Position numbers and translations under genes: made by a program
Assembly: GCA_014529385.2 (NCBI GenBank)
Contig: CM043944.1
Coordinates: forward strand, 64,322,248 to 64,386,247
DNA from: Adiantum capillus-veneris
Lineage: Eukaryota; Streptophyta; Polypodiopsida; Polypodiales; Pteridaceae
Direction: 5' to 3'
Length of the DNA: 64,000 bases
Notes under the pieces: model-generated
The model's database searches: none
The model's input: the letters and a program-made list of their open reading frames with translations, nothing else
What the model was told of the DNA's origin: nothing
Shown: positions 1 through 11,036 of the stretch, piece after piece
How positions within the stretch are numbered: the stretch's first letter is position 1
Layout of the letters: each line of letters starts with the position of its first letter

Positions 1-1268
1 GTTGAATTTTGTGGTTTTTTGATAGATATGGATGATGAAAAATGGGACTAGGTGGTCAATTTTGGAATGGAAGTGTGTATAGGAGACATGAGTTCACCAT
101 GGTTTCTCTTATTCTTCAAGGTTGAGAAGAAGGTGAGTATGGTGTAGAGAGGAGTGGTGAGAGAGGTGGGGATGATGAGTGGAGAAGTGTGTGTGAAAGA
201 GGAAAATGATAAAGTGGAAGAGGGAGTGTGGCTGCATAGCATGGGCAAACTGGGGTCCACCAATAAAATCATAGCTCACAGCTCGTAGCTCAAAAAAATA
301 TGAAAAAATTTGAGATAAAAGTTCAGCCCACGAGCTATAACTTTTGTTTGTATCACCATTTCAAATTTGGGGAGCATGTGATCTTTAAAAATTCAGCAAA
401 ACCGACTGTTTTTTTCCATTGCACAAAGTCCTTGTGAGGTCCTTCTTTGGATGATTCTTTTGAATACCTCCAAGAGTGAGCCCCCCATAGTACATGCATG
501 CATGCCACATACCCTTGACTTTATTTGGTAGGTCTATAATTGAAGATATTGTTGAGATCATGATATAAGTGAATAGTACAACTAAGAAAATCAAATATTG
601 AGGGCTCTAAAAAAATATGTACATGTCAAATATAAATAATATAGGTGGAAAAAATATAAAGGGGTCAAAATAAATCTCTCTCATTATAAGTCTACCATAA
701 AAAGATGAATATTTTTGGTAGTCTAATTTATGAGAGTAATAGAGAATAGATGTAGGAATGAAAAAATCACAATAGTGAAAAAATATACACATAAATAGAA
801 CTAGTTTTTTTGGATTTTTGTTGAGATGGAGTTACACCAAAAATAAGAGAAGCTTGCATGAAATTATTTTTATATGGAATAAAGAGTATGCAAAATGGTA
901 AGAAAAAATATGGTAATGGTGAGTCAATGTACATAGCATAAATAACACACCATAGGTAGAAATATTTAAATAAATACCAAAATAATTATGAAAAATCGTT
1001 TTATTTAGGCCCTATATACAATGAAATATTTACACACAAATGGGCCATAATATACTTATAATTTTTATTTTTTTATTTTTTTATTTTTTTGGCTCAACTA
1101 GTCCAGTGACTAGTTAATTGAGGGTTTTTAAGAAGATATGGGAAAAGTTCCCTAACTCACACACACCTATATACAGTGAAATGGTGAGGATAACCACAGT
1201 GTTTGAGTGATTTGATAGGGTGAGATAACGCGCTATGGAAATTACAGAGAGTCGAAAAACGGCTATCA
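1..1268 (-). mobile_element. RE1 3' LTR, partial
   Basis: AT-rich sequence without a credible gene. On the minus strand it begins TGATAGCC right after a polypurine tract, as expected for a 3' LTR (RE2 and RE8 LTRs also begin TGATGG). The other end is not recognisable, and the LTR may end inside this stretch or beyond the window. No second copy is present for comparison, so the extent is inferred. Confidence 0.5.
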
Positions 1269-1283
1269 TTAGCCCTCCCCTAG
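1269..1283 (-). other. RE1 polypurine tract
   Basis: Minus strand reads CTAGGGGAGGGCTAA just before TGATAG. Such a purine run primes plus-strand DNA synthesis in LTR elements and marks the inner edge of the 3' LTR. RE2 and RE8 have similar runs at the same place. Confidence 0.65.
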
Positions 1284-1296
1284 GATGATTGTATAT

Positions 1297-2328
1297 TCAT
1301 GTACCATCATAGAGCATATTTTCCAAAGAGAGTGCTTCAGAGTCCTTGACGAGATCTTCATTGTTTGGCCCCTCAGAATTTTGACTGGAGTTACACTCAT
1401 GCTTCATGTAACAATACTTACATGAGACAGTTGCCCTTTGATAGATCTTTGGTAGATCCTTTGGTAAAAGGCGACTCAAATAGGGCTTCAAGCGATAACC
1501 ATTTACCTTCCTAGAGTGCTCTTTCCCATTCAAGTCCATAAGTTGATAGTAACTTGAATTGAAAGCCTTCTTAACTATGTATGGCCCCTGCCATCTAGTT
1601 TCAAATTTGGCATCAAAACGATTATCAAGTCGATTGTCATACCTTAGCACAAGATCTCCTTCATTGATGCCTTTGTCCTTTGGTTTCTTGTCAAGCTTCT
1701 CCTTCGCCTGTGTAGCTTTCCTCTTGTAGCACTCGTATGCTGCTTCTCTTTTCCACTCAAGCTCAGCTAAGGTAAGAAGTCGATCCATCCATGCTTCTTG
1801 ATCATCTTGTGCTGCTTTGCCATGAAGTCGCATTGTTGGAATGTTGAGCTCAATTGGTTGTAAAGCCTCTTGACCATAGACCAAGTGAAATGGTGTAAAC
1901 TCCGTGGCTTCCCTATATGTGGTTCGATATGCCCACAAGGCACCATCCAAGAAGTCATCCCACAACTTTGTCTTCTTTCTCACCATCTTTCTAATGATGC
2001 CTGTAATGACACCATTAGCTTTTTCTACCAGACCATTTGATTGGGGATAGTAGGGTGTACTGTGACGATGTAGAATGTGAAGTTCTTCACAGACTTCTGT
2101 GAGCAAGCCCTTTCTAAAGCCTGGACCATTATCAAAAACAATCTCCAAAGGTGTGCCAAATCTACAACAAATGTGAGTGTAGACAAATTTGCTCACTGTC
2201 CTCTCATTTACTCTTGCCACACTTTGAGCTTCTACCCATCTCGTCATGTAGTCTATGGCCACCAAGATATACGATTTCCCATTTTTAGTCCTAGGCAATG
2301 GACCCATAGCATCAATGCCCCATTTTTC
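1297..2328 (-). pseudogene. RE1 integrase core and C-terminal tail
   Basis: Integrase inserts reverse-transcribed DNA into the genome. The fragment starts at EKWGIDAMGPLP and shows the DDE core: first Asp in AIDYMTRWVEA, second in DNGPGF, Glu in LVEKANG. The C-terminal part has a GPYIVKKAF...YQL segment and an NGYRLKPY motif typical of Ty3/gypsy integrase tails; there is no chromodomain. About 60 extra residues rich in Ser and Glu precede the stop. The N-terminal zinc domain lies 10 kb away at 12452-12650, beyond the MULE. Apparent coding upstream of 2328 is the MULE terminus read in frame by chance, not integrase. Confidence 0.9.
2320..2328. repeat. MULE target-site duplication, left copy
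   Basis: CCATTTTTC, identical to 12443-12451. Removing the intervening DNA and one copy restores the integrase frame (NPFEKW/GIDA). Nine base pairs is the classic Mutator-type duplication length. Confidence 0.92.
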
Positions 2329-2366
2329 GAGTCTTACAAGTTGGCGAGCAAGTTTTCCCGAGCGAG
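2329..2366 (+). repeat. MULE left terminal inverted repeat
   Basis: The left end, from base 2330, aligns without gaps to the reverse complement of the right end. Matching blocks include AG.CTT.C.A.T, GAGCAA and CGAGCGA; I count about 21 of the first 36 positions identical. The direct motif CGAGCGAG recurs at 2370-2381, so the end has internal repetition. Confidence 0.7.
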
Positions 2367-2439
2367 AAAAAAACCGAGCGAGTCTCTCAATAAGTGATAA
2401 TAAGAGAATAGAGATGGGCCTAGAGTATAGCAAAGACAT

Positions 2440-3205
2440 AATTAAAGAAACATTACAAACCGCATTGTGGACCTATCCTTGCATACACGAGAGAAAAAAG
2501 TAGGTACACAATAATATATGTGATACTTATTAGAGATGCTGAGAAAACATTACCAAACCCCTATCTACATTAGTGAACTCCTATCTAGATCAATAATCTA
2601 AGCCATAATACACCATTGTTCAAAGTTACATACAAATTATTAACTTGAAGCACACTCATCATCTATGAAGCAATGCCTTCTTCGAGGTCTTTTAATTAAA
2701 GAAACATTACAAACCGCATTGTGGACCCATCCTTGCATACATGAGTGAAAAAAGTAGGTACACAATAATATATGTGATACTTATTAGAGATGCTGAGAAA
2801 ACATTACCAGAGCATTACCAAACCCCTATCTACATTACTGAACTCCTATCTAGATCAATAATCTAAGCCATACTACACCATTGTTCAAAGTTACATACAT
2901 TGACTTGAAGCACACTCATCATCTATGAAGCAATGCCTTCTTCGAGGTCTTTTAATTAAAGAAACATTACAAACCGCATTGTGGACCCATCCTTGCATAC
3001 ATGAGTGAAAAAAGTAGGTATACAATAATATATGTGATACTCATTGGAGATGCTGAGAAAACATTACCAAACCCCTATCTACATTACTGAACCCCTATCT
3101 GGATCAATAATCAAAGCCATACTACACCATTGTTCAAAGTTACATACAAATTATTAACTTGAAGCACACTCATCATCTATGAAGTGATGCCTTCTTCGAG
3201 GCCTA
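2440..3205. repeat. Three tandem repeats of about 255 bp
   Basis: Units start AATTAAAGAAACATTAC at 2440, 2694 and 2954, and each ends near TTCTTCGAGG(T/C)CT. Units are 254, 260 and about 252 bp and differ by small indels and substitutions. They occupy the subterminal left end of the MULE, downstream of the methyltransferase gene. No coding potential is seen. Subterminal arrays can be transposase-binding regions in DNA transposons, but here that is inference. The 3206-3499 stretch between the array and the gene holds nothing I recognise. Confidence 0.9.
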
Positions 3206-3499
3206 TCTTTTGGATGACCATCATAACGTGGGTCCAATGTCATACATCTCGCGTCCGCCTCGATGTATTCAGGTAATGCACTTCAAAGAAACAGAATACA
3301 CACAATTTCAATTCAACAGAACAACAATGGCCTATAATATCATAAGCACAAAAACCTACAAGAGGCAATAGCAATGTTTATCCATAAGTCATACAATGAT
3401 AGGGAAGACAACAAAAAGATAATCAACCACAAATGTCCGCTACCATAACACAAACAAAATAAATACTATGAATGTCTTGTGCTAAGTCGAGTGGGAATC

Positions 3500-6400
3500 T
3501 CACAAATCATCAAAAGGGTTCCCACCCACGGGTCGGTCTCCATCGTCCACCACATCTATGGATGTGGTTGCGTCCTCTCTCCCTCGCTTCCTTGGTCAAA
3601 TCAAGGGCTGCAAGCAAGTGGAAACAAGTGTCTCATCAAAATCTAGGGATGCACATGCACGACCAGAGGCCAAACAACCTGTCAAAATAGGAGCCGTCCC
3701 ACATCCAAACTCAAGACATAACCCCCTAGGACGACACAACAACTCAATGAAACATGCCACAAAAGTATGGCTCTTCTGCGCAGACCCTCTCCATGGCAAT
3801 CCGGAGTCCATAAGAGCTCGACCAGAATCTGGCAAATAGTGATGCATAGTGCTATCCATGGCAGTCATTCCTAGACCATGAAACAAAGAAGCACTCTCTG
3901 CACTGTAAAGAGGTGGAGGTGGTCCGGGCTTGTGGACCAATAACATAATAGAAGTGTCGCACTACAAGGAAAAAATAAATAAATTTTAAAAGCTGCACAT
4001 TCACACTTGCTTACCATGAAATTATAAATAGAAAGATCACCTCTTGTTGCTCGCCAGATGACACTACATAACCGTAAGGTGCATGATGCAAAACCACCAC
4101 ACGTCGATGAATGATCAACTCCGATGCCCCGCAAAATCTCTCAACCCAAAAGACTGTGTCTCCTACAAGAACAAAGCCATCAATGATAAAAAATGAACGT
4201 ATTAATGACAAAATCAATATCTAAGAATGATTCTTTTACCTGCAAGAGACGCCATCACAAGCAGCCACCCCGAGTCTGCCAAAGTACTATGACTCAAATG
4301 AATAGCGGATCGTACATGATCCTCTGTACATATATCCCATGAAGGTTGAGGTGATGGTGAATGTAGATTGCCTCCAAAAGGCAAGTCAACAAAGATGAAG
4401 TCTGCAGCCCATGACACTGATCTACCACTCCTCCTATATGTAATCTCTGTAGATCGAGCTCTACTCATATGCTCGTGTACAGGCATCCATGATCTAGACT
4501 GCACACCGCTACGAAAATCTCCAGCAATTGCAATATAGTCACCAAGCAAAGCAACACACCTAGTATCACTGCAACTAGACTGCTCAACATGCTGAAAATG
4601 CAATGGTGTAAAGACAAACTGAAGGGCAGGTTGCAATCTCTGTGTGCCCCCACTCTCTGCAAGAACAAAAACATATTCTATATAAACATGAGAAATATAA
4701 TTGAGTTTCAACAAGACTCCAAAAAAAAAACAATATTATACCCGACATATCATCAATCACATCGATCACATGGTCTGCAGTAGCAGATGCCTTTTGGGCC
4801 TTCTCCAAAAATCTTGTTGCTTCAATGTAGAAAAAAGTATCAAGATAATTAAAAATCTCCAAACTATCGAAGTTAAGGGTATATGCAATGAGATAATGAC
4901 TTTAACTTACAAGTTTGAGAGGGTCGACGAGATGGTAGAGGATGAGAAGATGGAGCAACAACATCTGTGGCTTTGGGTAGTGGAAGATCTTTGGATGTGA
5001 CTCCTGTAGACTGCACATTATGCAACTCTCTCTCTCTAGCAAGGACATGGCCTCTATCCATGTCGATCCACCAAGGACAATGCTCTAGCTCCCACTGTGA
5101 GAGTTGATGCATGGTCGGTGGATACATGCATCCCTCCCCGCTCTCAATGTGAGTCCAAGAACGTGCAAGCACAGGTATTGCAGCAATGTGATGCATGGTC
5201 AAGAGTTGAGCAAAGTATCTACAAAAACCATCAAAGAATTATTATAATCTCAAACAAGATGCAATATGCAACATTAGTTGAAGCCCATTTTATGATATAA
5301 AAATAGTCAAAAAATTATCTACCTGTAAACTAGTCGCTGAGAAGCCATGCGAGAGTAGTCAATCCTCTTTAAGGCTTGCAACTCTACGTCCTTTGTTTTG
5401 TTCTCCAAAGCCACCTCAAGAGGAAACAAAAATTTCCTTCCCTCCACCACAATCTCGGTGTAGTACATATCCATGGTGCACGAGGGAGGAATATCAATCC
5501 CTCCTGGCACATCCACATAGTCTACAAGAAGCTTCTTAGATTTATCTAAGATCCTCTGCAAAGCTCCCTCTCATTTTAGCCACCTTTCACCCAAAGCATG
5601 CAAAAAAAATCAAACAAAAAACTCAACATCAACAATTTCTTGATAAACTATTTGCATCCAGAAGCTCACCCTCGAAACTTGTGGTCTCCTTTGACCATGC
5701 AATAAGCTGCACGGGTGATCTTGCTTGCCTCTAGTAATGACACCCATAAGATTTTATTTTCTATGGAAGCATCATGTAGAGAAATCAAGTTTAGTTTCTC
5801 AAGAGTAGCCCAACTATCTTCCCCCCATTGAAGGCTCATCACACGATCAAACCAATCCTTCCCTAACCTTGGGTCAACAATGTTGAGAATCTACCGAACA
5901 AGAATGTTAGTTAATTGAAATCACCGCTCACCATAGATAAAAGAAAACACTAAGAAATGGTTATATACCTTTCCTACACAATCCGAAAACTTATAATAAA
6001 GATCATGCATGATCTTAACCTCTTCTTTTTTCAAGTCCTCACTAGAAAGCAATGGTTTCTTGCTTTCTAACTTAGCGTGTAGTTCTTTCGACATTTGAAC
6101 CTTCAAAATAAACCAATTCTTTTCAAAACAAAAGGCTTCCATTAAAGATAACAAAAGAGAGATACAATGTCAAGCACACTTACATCAAAAAGAAGTCTAG
6201 CTAGATATCTTCGTGTTAGAGGATGCCATGGCTCCTCTCCCTTTGTGGTTCTCTTCCGCATAGTGTCAATCAATTTTTGCTCATTCTCCGGCAATGCACG
6301 AAGGTAATCCTCATGATCCGCAGAGCAAATGTTTGAACAATTTACCAACTCATCTCGTAGATGAGATGACACTAGATCATGGGTGTTCATACTGATTAAA

Positions 6401-7036
6401 ATATTAGTAAGTTGATTAACCTTCAAACATATGAAGTTTATCTACAAACAAGAATATAGTTGCACTCACACATTCATGCGTTGCAAGCTCGTCAATAATA
6501 CTATTTCGGAAACCTTTGTAGGGTCGATGATCGTACACAACACCCTACAATGCTTCTCTCTGCTATTGGAAAACATTTCTCTAATTCTGCTTGCCATGCT
6601 ACTGTCTTGTGATTTCCTTCCCACACATAGAACATTCTACCACGCAGTGACTCTAGTTGAGGCTGCAAAGCTAACTCCTCTTCATAATCTTTATTTATGT
6701 CTTTCCAAATAGGGTCCCAAGTGTCAACAATATCGGCTATTTAAAAAAGAAACAAGACTCCAGAAAATGTCAAACAATTAAAAGAAAAACAAAAAAACCA
6801 ATTCACAAAATCACTCCAAAATAGTAATGATTACCTGTCAACAATGTTTGTTCCTTTTGACATGTTTGCAGTGAAACAATAAAGGCACCTTTTTCCTTTA
6901 TGTAACCCTCTCTGGCAAATGCGTCTTTTAATCCAGAAACGTCCGATCTAAGGCCACGGACGCAAGCATATGGAATGAGTCTACACAAAGGCACTAGTGG
7001 ACACTCAAAACAACTAAAAACCCTTGTGATAAACAT
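3500..7036 (-). pseudogene. ParB-like / beta-class DNA methyltransferase gene, 11 exons, broken
   Basis: Exons by GT-AG reading: 7036-6835, 6736-6470, 6420-6184, 6100-5969, 5890-5670, 5583-5323, 5218-4911, 4819-4742, 4656-4240, 4162-4041, 3961-3500, giving about 900 codons. Residues about 15-160 look ParB-like: VPLCRLIPY, an LKDAFAREGYIKEKGAF helix region, then FYVWEGNHKTVAW, matching the ParB/Srx GNHR signature. The C-terminal third has methyltransferase motif IV first (FIFVDLPFGG, exon 9), then HSTLADSGWLLVM, and motif I last (CLEFGCGTAPILTG, exon 11) followed by ASLDFDE. That permuted order defines beta-class N6-adenine/N4-cytosine DNA methyltransferases. The middle 400 residues are unrecognised. 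Damage: a frameshift in exon 2 near 6565, a TGA in exon 6 (5571-5573) and a TGA at 3596-3598, after which the frame continues 31 codons to a stop at 3500. The exon 2/3 join is ambiguous. The role, DNA base methylation, is inferred. Confidence 0.75.
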
Positions 7037-7260
7037 AGTCGAGAACTTTTGCTTTACTTAAAAAACAGGAAAATTTATCAAATATCCCTCTAATTTCAAA
7101 ATCTTGCAAAGCACCCCAAAAATTAGGTCATTTTTTTCAAAATGCCCTTCAAATTTATCGAAATATGTGTGACCAATTACATGACAAATTTTGGACAATA
7201 TTTGAATAACCTAGCCAAAATAGATACGATTGAATTTTTGTAGTTATGGTAAATTTTTAT
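7037..7260. other. 5' flank of the methyltransferase gene
   Basis: AT-rich, no gene seen. It would hold the minus-strand promoter and leader of the ParB-methyltransferase gene, but no clear TATA box stands out. Confidence 0.4.
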
Positions 7261-7405
7261 TTAAAAAATCATGCAAAAAAAAGGCCCCTCACTCGCCCTT
7301 GAAGCTGGATATCTGTCGGAACTGTTCCGCGCCGACGCGGAACAGTTCCGACAGCTATCCAGCTTCAAGGGCGAATGAGGGGCCTTTTTTTGCATGATTT
7401 TTTAA
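7261..7405. repeat. 145-bp near-perfect palindrome (foldback)
   Basis: Two arms of about 70 bp are reverse complements with two mismatches and a one-base difference in an A/T run; the loop is CCGA at 7332-7335. The apex is GTTCCGCG/CGCGGAAC and the outer arm is ATGCAAAAAAAAGGCCCCTC. It lies between the divergent MULE genes. A transcript would form a long hairpin. It could be a small foldback element inserted in the MULE, or part of the MULE itself. Confidence 0.92.
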
Positions 7406-8846
7406 AAGAAAAATTAGAAAAAAAATCCGACCTGCAATTGGTTGGTCGGCGTCGTGGCGGCATTCTGAGGTCCAGCGCGGAATGGTTGCAGGAGGGAACC
7501 AGTTATGAAGCTTGTTGTTTTGGGCATGCCGCGGCCGGCAATAGCTTAATAGAGTAGAATTGCATGGATCTCTCACCTGCGGCCTTAACTGCATGACTCT
7601 CTCTCTCACCTGCGGCCCTAATTGCATGAATCTCTCTCAAATGCAACCCTTACCATATAAAATTTCAATAGTCAAGCTTAAGCAAGGCTTTAATAATTAG
7701 GTAATACCATTATTTTCAAAAAAAGCGTGCGCAGAGCTTTATTGACAATTGAGATTCGTGCGCAGGCCCGCTTGTGGTTTCCTGCTGTAACCATTCCGCG
7801 GCGGCGCGGACTGGTTGCAGCAAGAAACTGCCTGGTTGAAAATGGTTGCAGCGCGGATCATTTGCTGCAAGAAAGAGCAAGAAAGGCTGAATAATTTGCT
7901 GCAAGAAATGCTGCGCGGAAAGTTTTCTGCAAGAAATGCTGAGAGCTGCAGACCCTAAAACCGGCCTCTGCTACGCAGCGTGCCCCAGCCCTGGATCATT
8001 GCTAGAACCCTTCCGCGCCGGCGCGGAATGCTTGCAGCAGGGAATTAACTTGTGCAGAGACTAGGAATACTTGCCTTGGCCACCGGCGGATGGCTTGAAA
8101 TATTCGAAATGACTTCAGCTTCTCTCTCTCTCTTAGAGCTTGAAGAGTATTGCCAACTCCATTCTGTCACAGAATGGCGCTCTCTCTCTCTCTCTCTCTC
8201 ACTCACTCTCTCTCTCTCTCTCTCTCACAATAAACCCTGCTTAGCCATGACGAGATGCGCCGCAAGGAAGTATGCCTTTGCTAGGTTTAGAAGTTTTTGT
8301 GGAGGTTTCACACAACACAAGGTGTGTCCAATAGGACAATCCGTCCACCTGACCATACACAATACAATGATGAGCTTGCCTCGATTGAAAAAAGATCGAG
8401 TAAGATTGATAAGTATTTATCGAGGACAATAATCACTTTGTCTTTATTTTCACGTGCCAGAGGAAAATATTTTATATAGACCTATTCACGAGACCCGTTT
8501 TGTTAAAAAGAAAACCGAGGTCCAGTGTATTTTAACCGGTTGAAATCCTACAATCCCAGTTAAGTTTTGAGCTTGCCTTGAAGAAAACCGTGAAATTTTC
8601 ACAGGTTTGTGTAATTACCGGCATAAGCTTCAAATTTTGACAAAAAATAGGGGGAATTTCAAGTGTGTCCTTATTTGGTTAGGACCTATGTTTTTTTCTT
8701 GACCTGGTCGAGACATGAAGACACTGACAACGACTCTATTACCAAAGATGATTATCATTACATAATTTTTTTGTGCTCATATAAAGAACAAACGCCGCCT
8801 GTAATATTTATGACATTATTAATTATTTGAAATAATACCTTTTATA
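7406..8846. other. Intergenic region with repeated GC-rich motifs
   Basis: No convincing gene. Short palindromes such as TTCCGCGCCGGCGCGGAA (8011-8028), TTCCGCGGCGGCGCGGA (7794-7810) and AGCGCGGAA (7474-7482) recur, each followed within 15 bases by TTGCAGCA/GCAGGA-like sequence; GCAAGAAA repeats at 7860-7950. The part after 8230 is AT-rich and should contain the transposase promoter. Confidence 0.6.
8181..8226. repeat. (CT)n microsatellite
   Basis: Near-pure CT dinucleotide run interrupted by CACTCA. A shorter run lies at 8121-8134. Confidence 0.95.
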
Positions 8847-8948
8847 GTGGCGAGTATTTTTCTTACTTTAATCTACATATATTCTATCTATTGGGCCTGC
8901 GTGACATACTTTACATATGTATCTTACAAGACATATCTTCTGTTAGCA

Positions 8949-11036
8949 ATGAGCAGACACATTACAATCTACGGACCCCAACGAGGTCAAAAGCTTGTTC
9001 TGCTATTTGACAGTCGGTTTCAAGAGATCAAGGTTGACACTCTAAAACAACATTTTGATATCCCAAGTGGACATTTTTCTCTGTGTCCCCTAACATTGTC
9101 TGGAGATAATGGTCATCTTCAACGTGGAGAGAACAATGTTGGTGAGCCAATTTACACCCTTGACCACGAAGTTTCACAGTTCTACAAGATTCTTGCCACC
9201 GCTGATTTATTTCCTAATGTTGTTGGTTCAAAAGATTCACCTATAGTTATCAAAGAGCAAAGTACCGACTTGGGGCGTCCATGTGCGAGTGTTATTGACA
9301 TAATCAGAACCCTACCATTACAAACAAACCTTTTAGTGGCCTTGAGTCAAGTTCAGAATGTTATGCAAGTGTCGGAGATCCCATGTCAATATGATGGGTA
9401 TGTTGCTTTTGATCTGCCACCACAAGGTGAAAGCTCAAGTATGAATGGTATGGAACAACGTTTTGATGGGCATTCCTGGGTGGAATATGTGACATGCAGT
9501 AGTGATTTGTTCAAAGGTGTTGTGCGCTTTAGTAGATGTTGTGGCCATTTGCGATGTGTTAATCTTGATTGTAGTTATCAATTGAGAACAAAACTTCCAA
9601 ATGAGAGTCGGTGGAAGGGACGATTGTCACGAGCACCTCAACGGGGATTAATTGGAGCTGAATTTGGCAAGCTTCTGTGTGTCCATTGTCATCAGATGCC
9701 AGAATGTGTAAATACTTGTGCTGCTGTCATTTATTACTGCATCCCAATTGAAAAGGAAATTGTGACTAGATGTGCAATTCATCTTGGTTATCACAAGCAT
9801 CGAGTGGCCGAGGGAAAAAGTAGAGCTACAGACAAAGTTATTTCCATAGCTTTGCTTGTACGGGCGGCTTTAGATCCTTTGACTACAGCCAAACAGTTGG
9901 AGAGAGTAACAATAGAAGAAATTGTAATGGATAGTCTCATGGGCCTAAGTTCCTGTAAGAATACTCCCTTAGCCGAAGATGAATTTGCTAGGTTCCTTGA
10001 CACTATGACTCCACTCTCTAATAAGCGTCGTGTGCAACAGAGTTTTGAAACAGCCAAAAAAGCCAAAGGTATCACTTCAATGGGATTTGAGTCCATATTG
10101 AAATTAAAGAGCAATAGCCGATACCCATACCTGCATAGTGTTCTATTTCCAGGTCAGTTAGAAGCCAAGCAACAACCTCACGTTTTCAAAATTTCTACAA
10201 TGGGTCCTGGTAGTGGGGTGGACTTGGTGAATCGTATGCGTCCCGGAGGTAACTTGCAGGATATGTGGGTGCACTTTGACCATGTGCATAGAGTGGATGG
10301 ATGGCCTACTATGTCAGCACATGTATATGATCCATATGTTCGAGAACTTTTAACATTTGCAATATGTGAATTTACAGTTGAAAATAAACATGCACGGATG
10401 GAGTTTTGGAGAATGCTTAACAAGGTGGTGATGGATCTGGGATTTGAGAAACCAGAGTTTAGAGGTTTCATGGCAAATGAAGCTAATGCAAATTGGATTG
10501 CTGTTCGTACTGTTTACTTTAGCGGTGCAAATAAGAAAATGCCTGAAAAAGAAAGATCATGTGTGTTCCATTGGGAGCAAAGTATGGTTAGGCATACTTC
10601 AAAGTGTATACGTCCCTCTTACCAAGAAGAGCACAAACTTAAATGCCGACAGTGGATGCATGCCTCCACAGAGAATGCTGCAAATGTTTGTAAAGAGGAG
10701 CTTAGACAATTTTGGCGGGCTGGGCATGCGATTGAGTCAGAGATTCCATCATTAGAGACATGGTTGTCTTGGTGGGATGTAAGAGTCCCTCACTGGGGAG
10801 ATAGATTTGTTTGTCAAGATGTAGCAAGTGCTTTTGTGCCAAGAACCAATCTTGCTGAGGCAAAACATGCAAGCATGCGTGCAGCTATTGGATACAAGTC
10901 TAGTATTGGTTTGTATGAAGCAACATGTGCAGATATGGCTCTAGCTGTGTTGCAGAGTGTTAGGTACAATGCATACCTTAAAGGGATAACACATGCACTG
11001 GACCAGGGGTGGCAGATTTGGCTGCAAGGTTTATGA
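8949..11036 (+). pseudogene. MULE transposase, N-terminal and catalytic part
   Basis: The best start is ATG 8949 (MSRHITIYGPQ); the same frame is open from 8847 but that part looks non-coding. Residues about 180-300 are Cys/His-rich: CCGHLRCVNLDC, CVHCHQMPEC and HLGYHKH, the last matching the HxGxHxH of WRKY/GCM1-type DNA-binding zinc fingers. The transposase core follows: WVHFDHVHRVDGWPTMSAHVYD, GFMANEANANW and CVFHWEQSM, the last being the C..H motif typical of MULE transposases. In this family I expect D where GFMANE has N, so a catalytic Asp may be lost. The frame ends at 11036 after a G run at 11005-11008; one more G would join it to the next entry. It lies divergent to the methyltransferase gene. 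Confidence 0.82.

Noticed and set aside
2329-2439. N-terminal extension of the RE1 integrase fragment
   Set aside because: It is the MULE terminus read through by chance; true integrase begins at the target duplication.
1767-2503. Plus-strand open frames over the RE1 integrase
   Set aside because: They overlap a clear minus-strand integrase and show no domain; antisense shadows.
8052-8479. Plus-strand open frames over the CT microsatellite
   Set aside because: Coding appearance comes from Leu/Ser runs of the repeat; no conserved motif, and inside the MULE intergenic region.
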